A stretch of 64,000 nucleotides of DNA from Acinetobacter geminorum (GTDB lineage Bacteria; Pseudomonadota; Gammaproteobacteria; Pseudomonadales; Moraxellaceae): contig NZ_JABELE010000003.1 in assembly GCF_013009345.1 (NCBI RefSeq), positions 186,001 to 250,000 on the forward strand, given 5' to 3'. The notes under the pieces were generated by a model that saw nothing but the letters and a program-made list of their open reading frames with translations, searched no databases and had not been told where the DNA came from. Within the stretch, counting starts at the first letter, position 1, and each line of letters begins with the position of its first letter. Made by a program: the position numbers and the translations under genes. Below, piece after piece: positions 1-9,438 of the stretch.

Positions 1-546
1 ATGAGTGCATTGCCATTTACTGTGGTTATGCTTTTAATGAGTTGGGGATTAATCAAAGCATTGCATCTTGATGTCACCAAAATGACAGCTATTCAAGAAG
101 CACGTATTACACCACGTGCTATTCATAATCCACGAAGCTGGCAACAACGTCTCGGATTGATCATGCACTATCCTCATAGTGAAGAAGAGGTAAGGGAATA
201 TATCGAAAAACAAGTGGCTCGTGCATTTGAAAATATCAAACATGAATTTAGACGCCGTCATCTAGAAGTCTCAATTACTCAACTTGATGATGGGATGCAA
301 CTTCGAGTCGATCATCACAATGAAATTAATTTTATTTATAAAGTTGTTTCACGTGAAACAGTGCCACCAAGTTTTTTAATTGGGCGCACTGAAGCCGAAG
401 ATGGGCAATATTTCCAAGCCGAAGTGTTTTTAAGAGAGGGTGGGCAGAACTATGATGTAATGGATTGGACGCAAGAAGATTTAATTCAGGACATTATCGA
501 TCAGTATGAACGCCATTTATATTTCTTAAATATTGTACGAAGTTAA
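1..546 (+). CDS. betT: BCCT-family choline transporter, C-terminal part (5' end outside window)
   Basis: The reading frame is open from the first base, so the gene starts upstream of the window and only its last 181 residues are here. The first ~20 residues look like the end of the last transmembrane helix. The rest is a long hydrophilic cytoplasmic tail, as in the BetT branch of the betaine/choline/carnitine transporters, where it takes part in osmotic sensing. BetT imports choline for conversion to glycine betaine. The in-frame ATG at position 1 is an internal methionine, not a start. Identification rests on my recognition of the tail and its helix junction; the transport core is not visible. 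A T-tailed hairpin follows. Confidence 0.8.
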   Translation: MSALPFTVVMLLMSWGLIKALHLDVTKMTAIQEARITPRAIHNPRSWQQRLGLIMHYPHSEEEVREYIEKQVARAFENIKHEFRRRHLEVSITQLDDGMQLRVDHHNEINFIYKVVSRETVPPSFLIGRTEAEDGQYFQAEVFLREGGQNYDVMDWTQEDLIQDIIDQYERHLYFLNIVRS

Positions 547-561
547 TATTTAGCTGTAAAA

Positions 562-590
562 AAAGGACTCAAATGAGTCCTTTTTTTAAT
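562..590. terminator. Bidirectional terminator between betT and omp33-36
   Basis: The stem GGACTC/GAGTCC (565-570 and 575-580) is flanked by an A-run on the left and seven T on the right, so it can terminate transcription from both sides between the convergent betT and porin genes. Confidence 0.85.
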
Positions 591-607
591 TCGATTTCTA
601 ATTTAAA

Positions 608-1510
608 TTAGAAGCGAACTTTAGCATTTAAACCGATAGTTTGTGTATCGTAGCTAGACTTTTTAACGTCAGCTTTCATGTAAGATGCACCAACTGCTAC
701 AGCTGGAGTAATGAAGTAGTTTACGTTACCACCCCAAGCTTGACGGAATTCACCAAGGTCGTTGCCTTTGATGTCAGCTGAACCATCGTTACCAACGAAA
801 GATGCACCAACGCTTAACTTAGGAGTTAAGTAAAGGTCAGTTTTCAAACCGTATTGGTTTTCTTGACCGAAAGCACCAGCAGCTTCAAAACCAATTGCCA
901 TGTTAGTTCCATCGATTGGACCTACATATTTAGCACGTGCTGTAACAGCATCTTGGTCGTCTTGAATCGCAGCAGTTTGGTTCGCAGCAGTGTAGATGCC
1001 GTTGCTGATGATACCGAAGTTATCTAAAGCGAATTGGTTAGCAACGCTTGTATAACCAACGGTCATCAAGAAGTTAGGTAGCAACATAGCACCAACTTCT
1101 AATGCATAACGGTCGCCGTTGTCATCATGAGAGAAGTTGTTTTTACCATCAACATCAGTGTGGTTATAAGTTGCGCTAGCGTATACAGGAAGGTAAGGAG
1201 TAGGAACGTAAGCCTCACCTTTAACACCGTATGTACCAACGTGGTAGTTTAAACCGTTGTTTTGGTCATACTGTTGGTAGCTATAACCTAAAGATACGCT
1301 AGAAGCTTGGTTCAAGAAAGCTGCTTCAGCTAAAGGACCCTTAGCGGTATCAACATTTTTTAAATAGAATGTACCAGCAACGTCACCAGTGAAGTTTTTA
1401 TCGTTTGCAGTTGTGTCAACATATTCAGATTGACCTTGAACTTCAAATTGATAAGCATGAGCACCGGTCATGGCTAATAATACAGCAGTGGCTAAACCAA
1501 GTTTTTTCAT
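608..1510 (-). CDS. omp33-36: Outer membrane porin Omp33-36
   Basis: This 300-residue protein has a clear signal peptide (MKKLGLATAVLLAMTGAHA, cleaved before YQFEV) and ends in phenylalanine, as expected for an outer-membrane beta barrel assembled by BAM. The sequence matches what I know as the 33-36 kDa porin of Acinetobacter, a water/solute channel linked to reduced carbapenem susceptibility when lost and reported as a cytotoxic virulence factor. The start at 1510 is chosen over the longer frame (1531) because it begins the signal peptide and is preceded by GGAAATG. The promoter and terminator are separate, so the gene looks monocistronic. The strand is densely alternating beta with many Gly/Tyr/Asn residues. 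Confidence 0.93.
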   Translation of the reverse strand: MKKLGLATAVLLAMTGAHAYQFEVQGQSEYVDTTANDKNFTGDVAGTFYLKNVDTAKGPLAEAAFLNQASSVSLGYSYQQYDQNNGLNYHVGTYGVKGEAYVPTPYLPVYASATYNHTDVDGKNNFSHDDNGDRYALEVGAMLLPNFLMTVGYTSVANQFALDNFGIISNGIYTAANQTAAIQDDQDAVTARAKYVGPIDGTNMAIGFEAAGAFGQENQYGLKTDLYLTPKLSVGASFVGNDGSADIKGNDLGEFRQAWGGNVNYFITPAVAVGASYMKADVKKSSYDTQTIGLNAKVRF

Positions 1511-1548
1511 AATCATTTCCAGCATTAACAAGAGATAAAGCTGGAGTC

Positions 1549-1576
1549 ATTGTATTGTAACAATTTATGAAGTCAA
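1549..1576 (-). promoter_or_regulatory. Probable sigma70 promoter of omp33-36
   Basis: On the minus strand TTGACT (1576-1571) and TACAAT (1554-1549) are separated by 16 bases. Initiation near 1542 would give a leader of about 32 nucleotides before the ATG at 1510. This is a visual match only. Confidence 0.55.
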
Positions 1577-2001
1577 TAATGTCAAAAAGCTAATGTTAAG
1601 CATATTTGGGACTTATGTTAAAAAAGGTGAAAAACTAATCAAATGAAAAGTGACTTGTCAACCTGATAAAAAAATGAACATTTACAATAAGCTAATAATT
1701 ATATCTCATCAGTAATTAAGTATTAAATGTTAAAAAGATATTACAATAATAATTGAAAAAATCGATTATATTAATCGGTTTTAACATTAACAAAAATATA
1801 GCTGTGTCTATAATGTGAATAAAAAATAGCCATTTTATTAGCAAATTCTTTCTATTTTGAGGAATAGTTAACAATATTTAGATTAGTTTAACTAAAAAAT
1901 TTAACTATTCTTAATTATTATATAAGTGAATAAAGTAAAAGAAATCTCTATTTTAAGTCAAAAAAACGATTAAAAATTCAATTCTGATTAATTTAATCAA
2001 C

Positions 2002-2030
2002 TTTACAAAAGTAGAGATAAATCACATAAT
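2002..2030 (+). promoter_or_regulatory. Sigma70 promoter of the candidate sRNA
   Basis: TTTACA (2002-2007) and CATAAT (2025-2030) are separated by exactly 17 bases. The predicted start is near 2037, about 80 bases ahead of the terminator stem. No open reading frame with a ribosome-binding site lies between. Confidence 0.65.
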
Positions 2031-2036
2031 TTAATT

Positions 2037-2148
2037 GCAAAGTTCACTACCTAACGTTTTTTAGGATTTAAAGTGCTTGCCCAGATACGATGTGTATAGC
2101 ACATCAGACTTTACGAGCTCAGCTTTCCCCAAGGTTGAGCTTTTTTTT
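2037..2148 (+). ncRNA. Candidate structured small RNA (about 112 nt)
   Basis: The ~1 kb gap between omp33-36 and the diguanylate cyclase holds a transcript-like unit. Stem 1 is CCTAA/TTAGG (2050-2065). Stem 2 is GATGTG/CACATC (2089-2105), enclosed by a long-range helix AAAGT/ACTTT (2070-2074 and 2108-2112). The third is an intrinsic terminator with 11 pairs around a CCCC loop and eight T (2116-2148). A promoter sits at the right distance upstream. I do not recognise the family. The rest of the gap (1577-2001 and 2150-2515) is AT-rich and shows no gene. Confidence 0.6.
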
Positions 2149-2515
2149 ATCTGTAAGAAAATCTTAAAATTATAATAAAAGTTATGTGAAATTTATTAAA
2201 AAATCGTAGATCAAAAAAAATCCAGTATAGAGCTGGGCAGAAAGTGTTGGAAGAGGCATTCGAGAGTACAAGTAAATATGTTTTATTATCATGATGAAAA
2301 AACTTTGATCTTTAAAGTAAGGTTTTTATAAAATCATTCAATTTTTCGATTCATTTTATTATTTAAGCTTACTAAAATGTAGGAATCGTATAATTATTAA
2401 AAGATAAATGAAGGATCTAATGATGAAATTCTAGTTATTAAAATGCTAGGATGGATTTAAGCCTAATTTATATCGTATTAAAAATGGCAGGACATTTACG
2501 GAGTACCAGCTAGAA

Positions 2516-4225
2516 ATGTCAGGATTACGTTCAGAGCATATTAGTAATCGACTGTTCTTTTTTATGCTGGTTATTATTTTATCCTTATTATTCATGGCAG
2601 TACCTCTTATTTTGGGAAGCTATCAGGATTATATAAAAACTAGACAAGCCCTAGTGGAAATAAAAAGTTTAAGAGCAGTAGCCGATATTGCCTATAAAGT
2701 TTCTAAGGAACGCGCTCCTGCCAATAAAATGATGTCGAGTGGTCCTAGTGATTTATTAAAGAATCAACAAGAATTAAATAAATTTCGCATAATTGTCGAC
2801 AAACAAATTGATGAAAGCATTTTTATTTTAAAACAAGCAGGTTATGTTTCATTAGCAAATGAGCTGCAAACCAGTTTCAAAGAAAATCTTAGACAAGCCC
2901 GACGAGTTGTTGATTATTATGGTGAAACTCCATATGGGGCGAGAACTTCCATTCAAATGGATAATGCCATTTTAGGGATGTTTGGAGTATGGGATAACTG
3001 CAGGGAAATACTGCAAAAATTGATGTTGCAGTTAAAAAGTAAAGATAGCCGTATTTCTAATTACTTTACGCTCATTATAGTACTAACCGATATGCGCGAT
3101 CAGGCGGGACGGATGGCGTCTAATATTATTGCCCCAGTAAGCTTTAAGGAAGAGATTCCAAGTAATAATCGGGCGCGTTCTCTACAAACTCAGCATCAGT
3201 CTAGATATTTATGGATTTTGGTTGATACCTTGCAGCCTGAACAGGCAAAGACCCCAGAATACCGTCGGTTATATTCCCGAGTGAAATCAGAATTTATAGA
3301 CAAAGGTATTCCGATTGTAGAAAAGTTATTAGAAGAAAGCCAAAAGGGGGAGCCATATTATTTAAATGGCACTCAATTGACAGAAGCAATTGTAGGTAAA
3401 TTCACTACTGTGGTTGATTTACAAAGTTATATTCTTGATAAAAGTATCATAATTGCCACTCAAGAGAGTGTAATTGCTCGAAATAATTTCTTTTTAACTT
3501 TATTAATTTCTTTAATTTCTTTAGTTACAGCCTTACTTACCTTGATATATGCGCAAAGAAGGGTTTTTTCTCCATTAATAAAAGCGAGGACTTTAATTTT
3601 AGATTTATCGCATAGTTCTGATCATTGTAAAGATGAGATGAATATTACCACCAAAGGTGAATTTTTTTCCCTGTTTGAAGCAATTGACCGATTACAACGT
3701 ATGTTGCAACAACGAGATGCTTTTGAATTTCAGTTAAAGAACATTGCCAATACTGATCCACTTACCGGAGTTTCCAATCGTTTAGCTTTATCTGAATATT
3801 TAAAAATTGTTGAAAGTTACCCTCAAAAATTTACGCAAACCTGTTTAATGATTATTGATATTGATCGTTTTAAACAGGTGAACGACCAATATGGGCATAT
3901 TGTAGGTGATCGCGTCATTGTCAGTATTGCCGAGCAATTAAAGCAAAATATTCGAAGTTCGGATTTAATTGTTCGTTATGGGGGAGATGAATTTTTAATA
4001 TTATTAGAACAGGTGCAATTTATAGATGCTCGTCTTTTAGCAGAGAAAATTCGGATCGCGATTTCGTTAGAAGAAATTTGTTTATCTGGTTCAGATGAAA
4101 AATTGCATGTGTCTGTCAGTATTGGTTTTGCTATCGGAGCAGCGAGTTGGATCGAACTCTTGGAGAAAGCGGACCGTTCACTCTTAAGGGCTAAAGCCCG
4201 AGGCCGGAATGTAGTTGAGGGATAA
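2516..4225 (+). CDS. Membrane-bound GGDEF diguanylate cyclase
   Basis: This is a predicted c-di-GMP synthase of 569 residues. An N-terminal membrane helix (about 13-33) and a second one (about 325-345) bracket a ~290-residue periplasmic, mostly helical sensor region with no family I recognise. The C-terminal GGDEF domain starts near NTDPLTG. The active-site loop GGDEF is intact at about 489-493, and the inhibitory I-site RSSD lies exactly five residues upstream (about 480-483), so product feedback is expected. There is no EAL domain. A GGAG lies 12 bases before the ATG. The gene stands alone between the sRNA candidate and a terminator shared with uvrA, so its input signal must come from the periplasmic part. 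Confidence 0.9.
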   Translation: MSGLRSEHISNRLFFFMLVIILSLLFMAVPLILGSYQDYIKTRQALVEIKSLRAVADIAYKVSKERAPANKMMSSGPSDLLKNQQELNKFRIIVDKQIDESIFILKQAGYVSLANELQTSFKENLRQARRVVDYYGETPYGARTSIQMDNAILGMFGVWDNCREILQKLMLQLKSKDSRISNYFTLIIVLTDMRDQAGRMASNIIAPVSFKEEIPSNNRARSLQTQHQSRYLWILVDTLQPEQAKTPEYRRLYSRVKSEFIDKGIPIVEKLLEESQKGEPYYLNGTQLTEAIVGKFTTVVDLQSYILDKSIIIATQESVIARNNFFLTLLISLISLVTALLTLIYAQRRVFSPLIKARTLILDLSHSSDHCKDEMNITTKGEFFSLFEAIDRLQRMLQQRDAFEFQLKNIANTDPLTGVSNRLALSEYLKIVESYPQKFTQTCLMIIDIDRFKQVNDQYGHIVGDRVIVSIAEQLKQNIRSSDLIVRYGGDEFLILLEQVQFIDARLLAEKIRIAISLEEICLSGSDEKLHVSVSIGFAIGAASWIELLEKADRSLLRAKARGRNVVEG

Positions 4226-4226
4226 A

Positions 4227-4256
4227 AAAAGCCGGAAATGATGTCCGGCTTTTTAT
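4227..4256. terminator. Bidirectional terminator between the GGDEF gene and uvrA
   Basis: GCCGGA/TCCGGC (4231-4236 and 4244-4249) has an A-run before and a T-run after, placed directly behind both convergent genes. Confidence 0.85.
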
Positions 4257-4260
4257 TTTA

Positions 4261-7092
4261 TTACTTCAACATCGGTTTTAAGAAGCGTCCAGTATGAGAA
4301 ATTTCAACCTCAGCCACGTGTTCAGGTGTGCCTTCGGCAATGATCATCCCACCGCCTGAACCACCTTCAGGACCTAAGTCGACAACCCAGTCTGCTGTTT
4401 TAATCACATCAAGGTTATGTTCAATCACCACAATGGTATTACCCTTGTTGCGTAGCTCATGCAAAATGTCGAGTAACTTGGCAATATCGTGGAAATGCAA
4501 ACCTGTTGTTGGTTCATCCAAGATATATAAAGTTTTACCCGTATCTCGTTTTGCTAACTCACGTGCAAGTTTTACACGTTGCGCTTCACCACCAGAGAGT
4601 GTAGTCGCAGCCTGACCTAAACGAATATAGCCTAAGCCCACCTGAGTTAAGGTTTCTAAACGGCGGTGGATGACCGGAATTGCGCTAAAGAACTCAGCAG
4701 CATCTTCAACAGTCATTTCTAAAACATCAGAAATGTTTTTGCCTTTATAGCCCACTTCAAGTGTTTCACGGTTATAACGTTTGCCATGACACGCATCGCA
4801 AGGCACATACATATCTGGTAAGAAGTGCATTGCGACTTTAATCATGCCATCGCCTTCACACGCTTCACAGCGTCCGCCTTTTACGTTAAACGAGAAACGG
4901 CCAGCGCTATAACCGCGGGCTTTTGCCTCTGGTGTTTGTGCAAATAACTCACGGATTGGCGTAAATAACCCAGTATAAGTTGCAGGGTTAGAACGTGGTG
5001 TGCGTCCAATTGGGCTTTGGTCAATATCAACAACTTTATCCAGATGTTGTAGACCATCAATTGAGTCAAACTTTTCAGCTGTTAAGGTCGTTGCACCATT
5101 GAGCTGTGTAGCTGCTAATGGAAGCAAAGTACGGTTAATCAGTGTTGATTTACCCGAACCTGAAACGCCAGTGACGCAGGTCATAATACCAAGTGGAATA
5201 ATTAAATCGACATTTTTTAAGTTATGACCTGCTGCACCTGAAAGCTTGATGACTTCATCTGGACGTGGTGATTCAGTACGTTTTTTTGGCACTTCAATTT
5301 TGAGTTTGCCAGAAAGATACTGTCCTGTAAGAGAATCAGCATGTTTAGCCAATTCATCATATGTACCTTCAGCAATAATTACACCGCCGTGTACACCAGC
5401 ACCAGGACCGATATCAATAATATGGTCAGCAGCACGGATTGCATCTTCATCGTGTTCAACGACTAATACTGTGTTACCTAAATCACGTAAGCGAATGAGT
5501 GTTTGTAATAAACGATCGTTATCACGTTGATGTAGACCAATTGAAGGTTCATCAAGGACATACATGACGCCCATTAAACCTGCACCAATTTGTGAGGCTA
5601 AACGGATCCGCTGTGCTTCACCACCAGATAAGGTTTCGGCAGAGCGAGCCAGACTTAAATAATTCAGTCCAACACTCACCAAGAAATGTAAACGCTCTCG
5701 AATCTCTTTAAAGATTTTATCTGCAATTTCACCTTTAGCACCTTCAAGGTTTAAGCCTTGATAATAGCTTTCGGCGTCACCAATCGACATACGAGTAATG
5801 TCAGCAATGGTTTTGTCTTTCACACGAACATGACGTGAAATTTCATTTAGACGTGAACCATCACATGCATCACACGCTGCATTGGAAAGATATTGAGCTA
5901 AATCATCTCGTACATAGTTACTTTCAGTTTCACGGTAACGACGTTCAAGGTGCGGCAAAATTCCTTCAAACGGTTGTACGCGAGTATGTTTACGGCCACG
6001 CTCATCGATATAGCTTAAATCGACTTTTTCTTTACCCGTACCTTGTAAGAATTTCTTCTGAGTATCTTTATCAAGCTGGTTCCAAGGCGTATCAAGTTGA
6101 AAACCAAAATGATCGGCAACTTTTTGCAGCATTGAATAATAATATGGACGCTGACGATCCCATCCACGAATAGCGCCCTCACTAATTGCAAGATCAGGAT
6201 TTGGAATCAGCTTTTCAGAGCTAAAATGACTGCGTGTACCTAAACCATCACAAACAGGGCAGGCACCAAATGGGTTGTTAAATGAAAACAAACGTGGCTC
6301 AAGCTCTGCGACTGCGCGATCACATTCAGGACAAGAGTGCTTTGCAGAAAAAACGCGATCAGGATGTTCACCATTCATCCATGATAAAACAGCAATATCA
6401 CCACCTAAACGCAGTGCAGTTTCAAATGATTCGGCAATACGGTTACCTAAATCTTCACGCACTTTGAAACGGTCAACCACAACCTCGATGGTATGTTTTT
6501 TCTTTTTGTCGAGTTCTGGTGGCGTATCAATATCAATGATTTCACCATCCACACGGGCACGAACAAAACCTTGACCTTGTAGCTGCTCGAACAAGTTACT
6601 GTATTCACCTTTACGTTCACGAACCACTGGGGCAAGCAACATAAGTGCTGTACCTTCCTCAAGGTTTTTTACCGCATCGACCATTTCAGAAACAGTTTGC
6701 GCGACCATCGGCAAATCATGTTCAGGGCAGTAGGGCGTGCCGACACGTGCATAAAGCAAACGCAAATAGTCATAAATTTCGGTAATCGTACCGACGGTTG
6801 AACGTGGGTTATGACTGGTAGATTTTTGCTCAATGGCAATCGCTGGTGATAAACCCTCAATCGAGTCGACTTCAGGCTTTTCCATTTGCGATAAAAACTG
6901 GCGGGCATAGGCCGAAAGTGATTCGACGTAACGGCGTTGTCCTTCGGCGTATAGGGTATCGAAGGCAAGAGAAGATTTTCCTGAACCTGATAACCCCGTA
7001 ATTACCACAAATTTGTCGCGTGGAATATCGAGGGACACATTTTTTAAATTATGGGTGCGTGCGCCTCGAATACGGATATGACTTTGGCTCAT
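4261..7092 (-). CDS. uvrA: Excinuclease ABC subunit A
   Basis: UvrA is the damage-recognition ATPase of nucleotide excision repair, acting with UvrB and UvrC in the cytoplasm. The 943-residue protein has the full duplicated ABC layout. The first Walker A is GLSGSGKSS near the N-terminus and the second is GVSGSGKST in the C-terminal half. There are two LSGGEAQR signatures and zinc-binding cysteine pairs (CPEC...CPVC, CDAC, CEAC...CDAC). The start at 7092 (MSQSHIRIRG) has GAG at a proper distance and fits the family; the longer frame adds only four residues. Acinetobacter lacks a classical LexA, and I see no SOS box upstream. It is transcribed alone. Confidence 0.98.
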   Translation of the reverse strand: MSQSHIRIRGARTHNLKNVSLDIPRDKFVVITGLSGSGKSSLAFDTLYAEGQRRYVESLSAYARQFLSQMEKPEVDSIEGLSPAIAIEQKSTSHNPRSTVGTITEIYDYLRLLYARVGTPYCPEHDLPMVAQTVSEMVDAVKNLEEGTALMLLAPVVRERKGEYSNLFEQLQGQGFVRARVDGEIIDIDTPPELDKKKKHTIEVVVDRFKVREDLGNRIAESFETALRLGGDIAVLSWMNGEHPDRVFSAKHSCPECDRAVAELEPRLFSFNNPFGACPVCDGLGTRSHFSSEKLIPNPDLAISEGAIRGWDRQRPYYYSMLQKVADHFGFQLDTPWNQLDKDTQKKFLQGTGKEKVDLSYIDERGRKHTRVQPFEGILPHLERRYRETESNYVRDDLAQYLSNAACDACDGSRLNEISRHVRVKDKTIADITRMSIGDAESYYQGLNLEGAKGEIADKIFKEIRERLHFLVSVGLNYLSLARSAETLSGGEAQRIRLASQIGAGLMGVMYVLDEPSIGLHQRDNDRLLQTLIRLRDLGNTVLVVEHDEDAIRAADHIIDIGPGAGVHGGVIIAEGTYDELAKHADSLTGQYLSGKLKIEVPKKRTESPRPDEVIKLSGAAGHNLKNVDLIIPLGIMTCVTGVSGSGKSTLINRTLLPLAATQLNGATTLTAEKFDSIDGLQHLDKVVDIDQSPIGRTPRSNPATYTGLFTPIRELFAQTPEAKARGYSAGRFSFNVKGGRCEACEGDGMIKVAMHFLPDMYVPCDACHGKRYNRETLEVGYKGKNISDVLEMTVEDAAEFFSAIPVIHRRLETLTQVGLGYIRLGQAATTLSGGEAQRVKLARELAKRDTGKTLYILDEPTTGLHFHDIAKLLDILHELRNKGNTIVVIEHNLDVIKTADWVVDLGPEGGSGGGMIIAEGTPEHVAEVEISHTGRFLKPMLK

Positions 7093-7349
7093 AAAACATC
7101 TCAATTATGTATTGATGAAAATTTAGGTGTTGGTTGATCAGTCACGAGGGGTGGCTGGTTATAAACAACAGACCCTATATATGATAACGATTTAAAATTG
7201 TTCAAGTGGTACAAAATGATTTAAAGCGACAAATTGTGACGGTTAAACGACAATCGACAAAATTTGTTTAATTAAGCAGGTTGTATTTTTAACATTCCTC
7301 ACTTCAGATTTCTACTCTAAGCAAATTTTAACCAGCAACATAACTTTAC

Positions 7350-7364
7350 TAGACGACTGGTCTA
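7350..7364. promoter_or_regulatory. Palindromic TetR-type operator
   Basis: The inverted repeat TAGAC-GACTG-GTCTA lies 22 bases before the ATG of the TetR-family gene. It closely resembles the TAGACC-N4-GGTCTA box of NemR in Escherichia coli. It is therefore the likely autoregulatory site of the downstream regulator and of the reductase behind it. Confidence 0.65.
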
Positions 7365-7385
7365 ATAGTTGTTTATGATGTATGC

Positions 7386-7988
7386 ATGAAACGATTAAAT
7401 AAAAGTGAAACCACACGACAGCACATTTTAGATACCAGCTTTGAGTTGGTGCTACGAAAAGGGTTTGTCGGTGTTGGTTTGCAAGAAATTTTAAAGGCTT
7501 GTGACGTACCTAAAGGTTCGTTCTATCACTACTTTGCTTCGAAAGAGGCATTTGGCTGTGCATTGCTAGAGCAATATATGGCTGACTATAAAGTGCGTAT
7601 GGAACAACTTTGGCAACATAGCGAGCAAAGTGCTCATGCCCGTTTAATGGCTCTATGGCAGGCATGGATTGATGATCCGGTAAACGGTAGCTGGGCTGAG
7701 AACTGCCTGATTGTGAAACTGGCAGCCGAGGTTTCGGACTTATCAGAAGATATGCGTCAAATTCTCAATGACGGTGTGCACAAACTAACGCAGCGTTTGG
7801 CTCTACTACTCAAAGAAGGGCAACAAGAAGGATCAATTCCAAAACACGTTGAGCCTTTAAAAACTGCGCAAGTCATGTATCAGTTATGGTTAGGTGCTGC
7901 TTTACTCACAAAATTGTCGCAAGACAAAGCACATCTACATCTAGCTTTAGAAACCACCCAACAACTCTTAAAACCGATAGAGAAATAA
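7386..7988 (+). CDS. TetR/AcrR-family transcriptional regulator (NemR-like)
   Basis: This 200-residue repressor has the N-terminal TetR helix-turn-helix at about residues 12-57 (LQEILKACDVPKGSFYHYF, with the typical SFYHYF turn) and a C-terminal ligand domain of the TetR_C_6 kind, containing the NCLIVKLAAEV segment seen in electrophile-sensing members such as NemR and AcuR. Its stop is three bases ahead of an NAD(P)H-type oxidoreductase, and a NemR-like palindrome sits in its own promoter. The inferred job is therefore autorepression and derepression of the reductase by reactive carbonyls or quinones. The ligand is not shown by sequence. A cysteine in NCLIV is a candidate sensor. Confidence 0.85.
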   Translation: MKRLNKSETTRQHILDTSFELVLRKGFVGVGLQEILKACDVPKGSFYHYFASKEAFGCALLEQYMADYKVRMEQLWQHSEQSAHARLMALWQAWIDDPVNGSWAENCLIVKLAAEVSDLSEDMRQILNDGVHKLTQRLALLLKEGQQEGSIPKHVEPLKTAQVMYQLWLGAALLTKLSQDKAHLHLALETTQQLLKPIEK

Positions 7989-7991
7989 AGC

Positions 7992-8969
7992 ATGCGAAGT
8001 ATTATCCATCGTAATTTTGGCGAACCTGTAGACGTTTTAGAGCAGGCGGATATGCCAAAGCCGGAACCGAAAGCAGGCGAAGTACGTATTAAAACCATCA
8101 TGTCTCCGATCCATAACCATGATGTATGGACAGTACGCGGAAGCTATGGCTACAAGCCAACCTTACCTGCGATTGGTGGTAGTGAAGCAGTTGGTATTGT
8201 TGATGCGTTGGGCGAAGGCGTTACTCATGTACAAGTCGGGCAACGTATTGCAGTTGCAGCTGTGCATGGCAGTTGGGCTGAATACTTTACTGCACCAGCA
8301 CAAGGGCTTATTCCGCTCAATGATGAAATTGATGATGAGACAGCAGCGCAGCTGATTGGTATGCCAATTAGTGCTCTCATGCTATTGGACTTTGTAAATG
8401 TTCAACCGGGTCAATGGCTCATTCAAAACACGGCGAATGGCGCAGTAGGTAAAACGGTTGCCATGATTGCGCAGGCACGTGGTTTACCTGTCATTAATTT
8501 AGTTCGTCGTACTGACGCAATTGCAGAGATGCAAGCATTAGGTATTCAGCATATTGTTGCAACTGATCAACCTAACTGGAAAGAGCAAGTTAAACAAATT
8601 CACGGCGACCAACCTCTGATTGCTGGTGTGGACTCGATTGGTGGCAGCGCAAGTGGTGAAATGCTTAATCTGCTCAGTGAAAATAGCTTGCTTGTTTCGT
8701 TTGGCAGTATGACTGGTGAAACTATGCAGATTTCATCGGGTGATTTGATTTTTAAACAAGCGACAGTAAAAGGTTTCTGGGCGAGTGTGGTCAACAAAGA
8801 AATGCCAGCAGCGCGTAAAAAGGAACTGATTGTTGAACTATTAACGCTAGCGACTCAGAAAAAATTAATCCTACCTGTAGAAGGGGTGTTTAGTTTTGAT
8901 GAGATTAAAACAGCTGCTCAAAGAGCAACGCAAGGTGCTCGTCAAGGCAAAGTGTTGTTAAAGCCCTAA
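7992..8969 (+). CDS. Zinc-independent MDR-family NAD(P)H:quinone oxidoreductase-like dehydrogenase
   Basis: This 325-residue member of the medium-chain dehydrogenase/reductase superfamily has an N-terminal GroES-like domain (through VHGSWAEYF) and a Rossmann domain beginning with the nucleotide-binding stretch NTANGAVGKTV near residue 150. It lacks the cysteine cluster of the structural-zinc alcohol dehydrogenases, so it groups with quinone oxidoreductases and enoyl reductases. It follows the TetR gene by three bases and must be cotranscribed with it. A role in reducing quinones or alpha,beta-unsaturated carbonyls is inferred from that pairing. The substrate is unknown. Confidence 0.85.
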   Translation: MRSIIHRNFGEPVDVLEQADMPKPEPKAGEVRIKTIMSPIHNHDVWTVRGSYGYKPTLPAIGGSEAVGIVDALGEGVTHVQVGQRIAVAAVHGSWAEYFTAPAQGLIPLNDEIDDETAAQLIGMPISALMLLDFVNVQPGQWLIQNTANGAVGKTVAMIAQARGLPVINLVRRTDAIAEMQALGIQHIVATDQPNWKEQVKQIHGDQPLIAGVDSIGGSASGEMLNLLSENSLLVSFGSMTGETMQISSGDLIFKQATVKGFWASVVNKEMPAARKKELIVELLTLATQKKLILPVEGVFSFDEIKTAAQRATQGARQGKVLLKP

Positions 8970-8975
8970 CACATA

Positions 8976-9005
8976 AAAGATCAGTCGAGAGACTGATCTT
9001 TTTTC
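8976..9005 (+). terminator. Intrinsic terminator after the reductase
   Basis: AAGATCAGTC/GACTGATCTT (8977-8986 and 8991-9000) with a GAGA tetraloop and a T-run closes the TetR-reductase operon. Confidence 0.85.
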
Positions 9006-9033
9006 ATATCTTTAAAATAAAAAGGAAAATTGT

Positions 9034-9387
9034 ATGATCGGACAAATTTTAATTGCGCTTATCGCAATATTACATGTCTATATTTTAGTACTAGAGATGT
9101 TTTTGTGGGACAAGCCTTATGGCATGAAAGCCTTTGGAAATAATGCAGAAAAAGCAAAACTCACCAAAGTCATGGCACAGAACCAAGGTCTTTATAATGG
9201 CTTTTTAGCGGCGGGTTTATTTTGGTCTTTATTGGTAGATGCACCATTTGCCACATCACTTGCCAATTTCTTTTTAGGCTGTGTATTCATTGCAGGTATT
9301 TATGGTGGTCTAACTGCCAGCAAAAAGATTATTTATATTCAGGCAGTTCCAGCTTTGATTGCATTGGTTGCTGTTAATTTTCTTTAA
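9034..9387 (+). CDS. DUF1304 family small integral membrane protein
   Basis: The 117-residue protein is almost entirely hydrophobic, with four predicted helices. It carries the family hallmarks EMFLWDKPYGMKAFG near residue 21 and NQGLYNGFLAAGL near residue 50, so it belongs to the DUF1304 group. No biochemical function is established. AAGGAAA lies 7-8 bases before the ATG. It sits behind the terminator of the reductase operon, so it may be read through from there or have its own weak promoter. Confidence 0.85.
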   Translation: MIGQILIALIAILHVYILVLEMFLWDKPYGMKAFGNNAEKAKLTKVMAQNQGLYNGFLAAGLFWSLLVDAPFATSLANFFLGCVFIAGIYGGLTASKKIIYIQAVPALIALVAVNFL

Positions 9388-9438
9388 AAAGCGCAAAATA
9401 CAGCGTTTTGGGCTGGAATGACCAGATAGGATCAGCGC

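Noticed and set aside
5835..6173. 112-residue ORF opposite uvrA
   Set aside because: It lies wholly inside a strongly conserved gene on the other strand and has histidine/leucine-rich low-quality composition.
7093..7385. SOS box before uvrA
   Set aside because: No LexA-type palindrome is present, and Acinetobacter lacks LexA; the short repeats near 7230-7270 are not UmuDAb-like.
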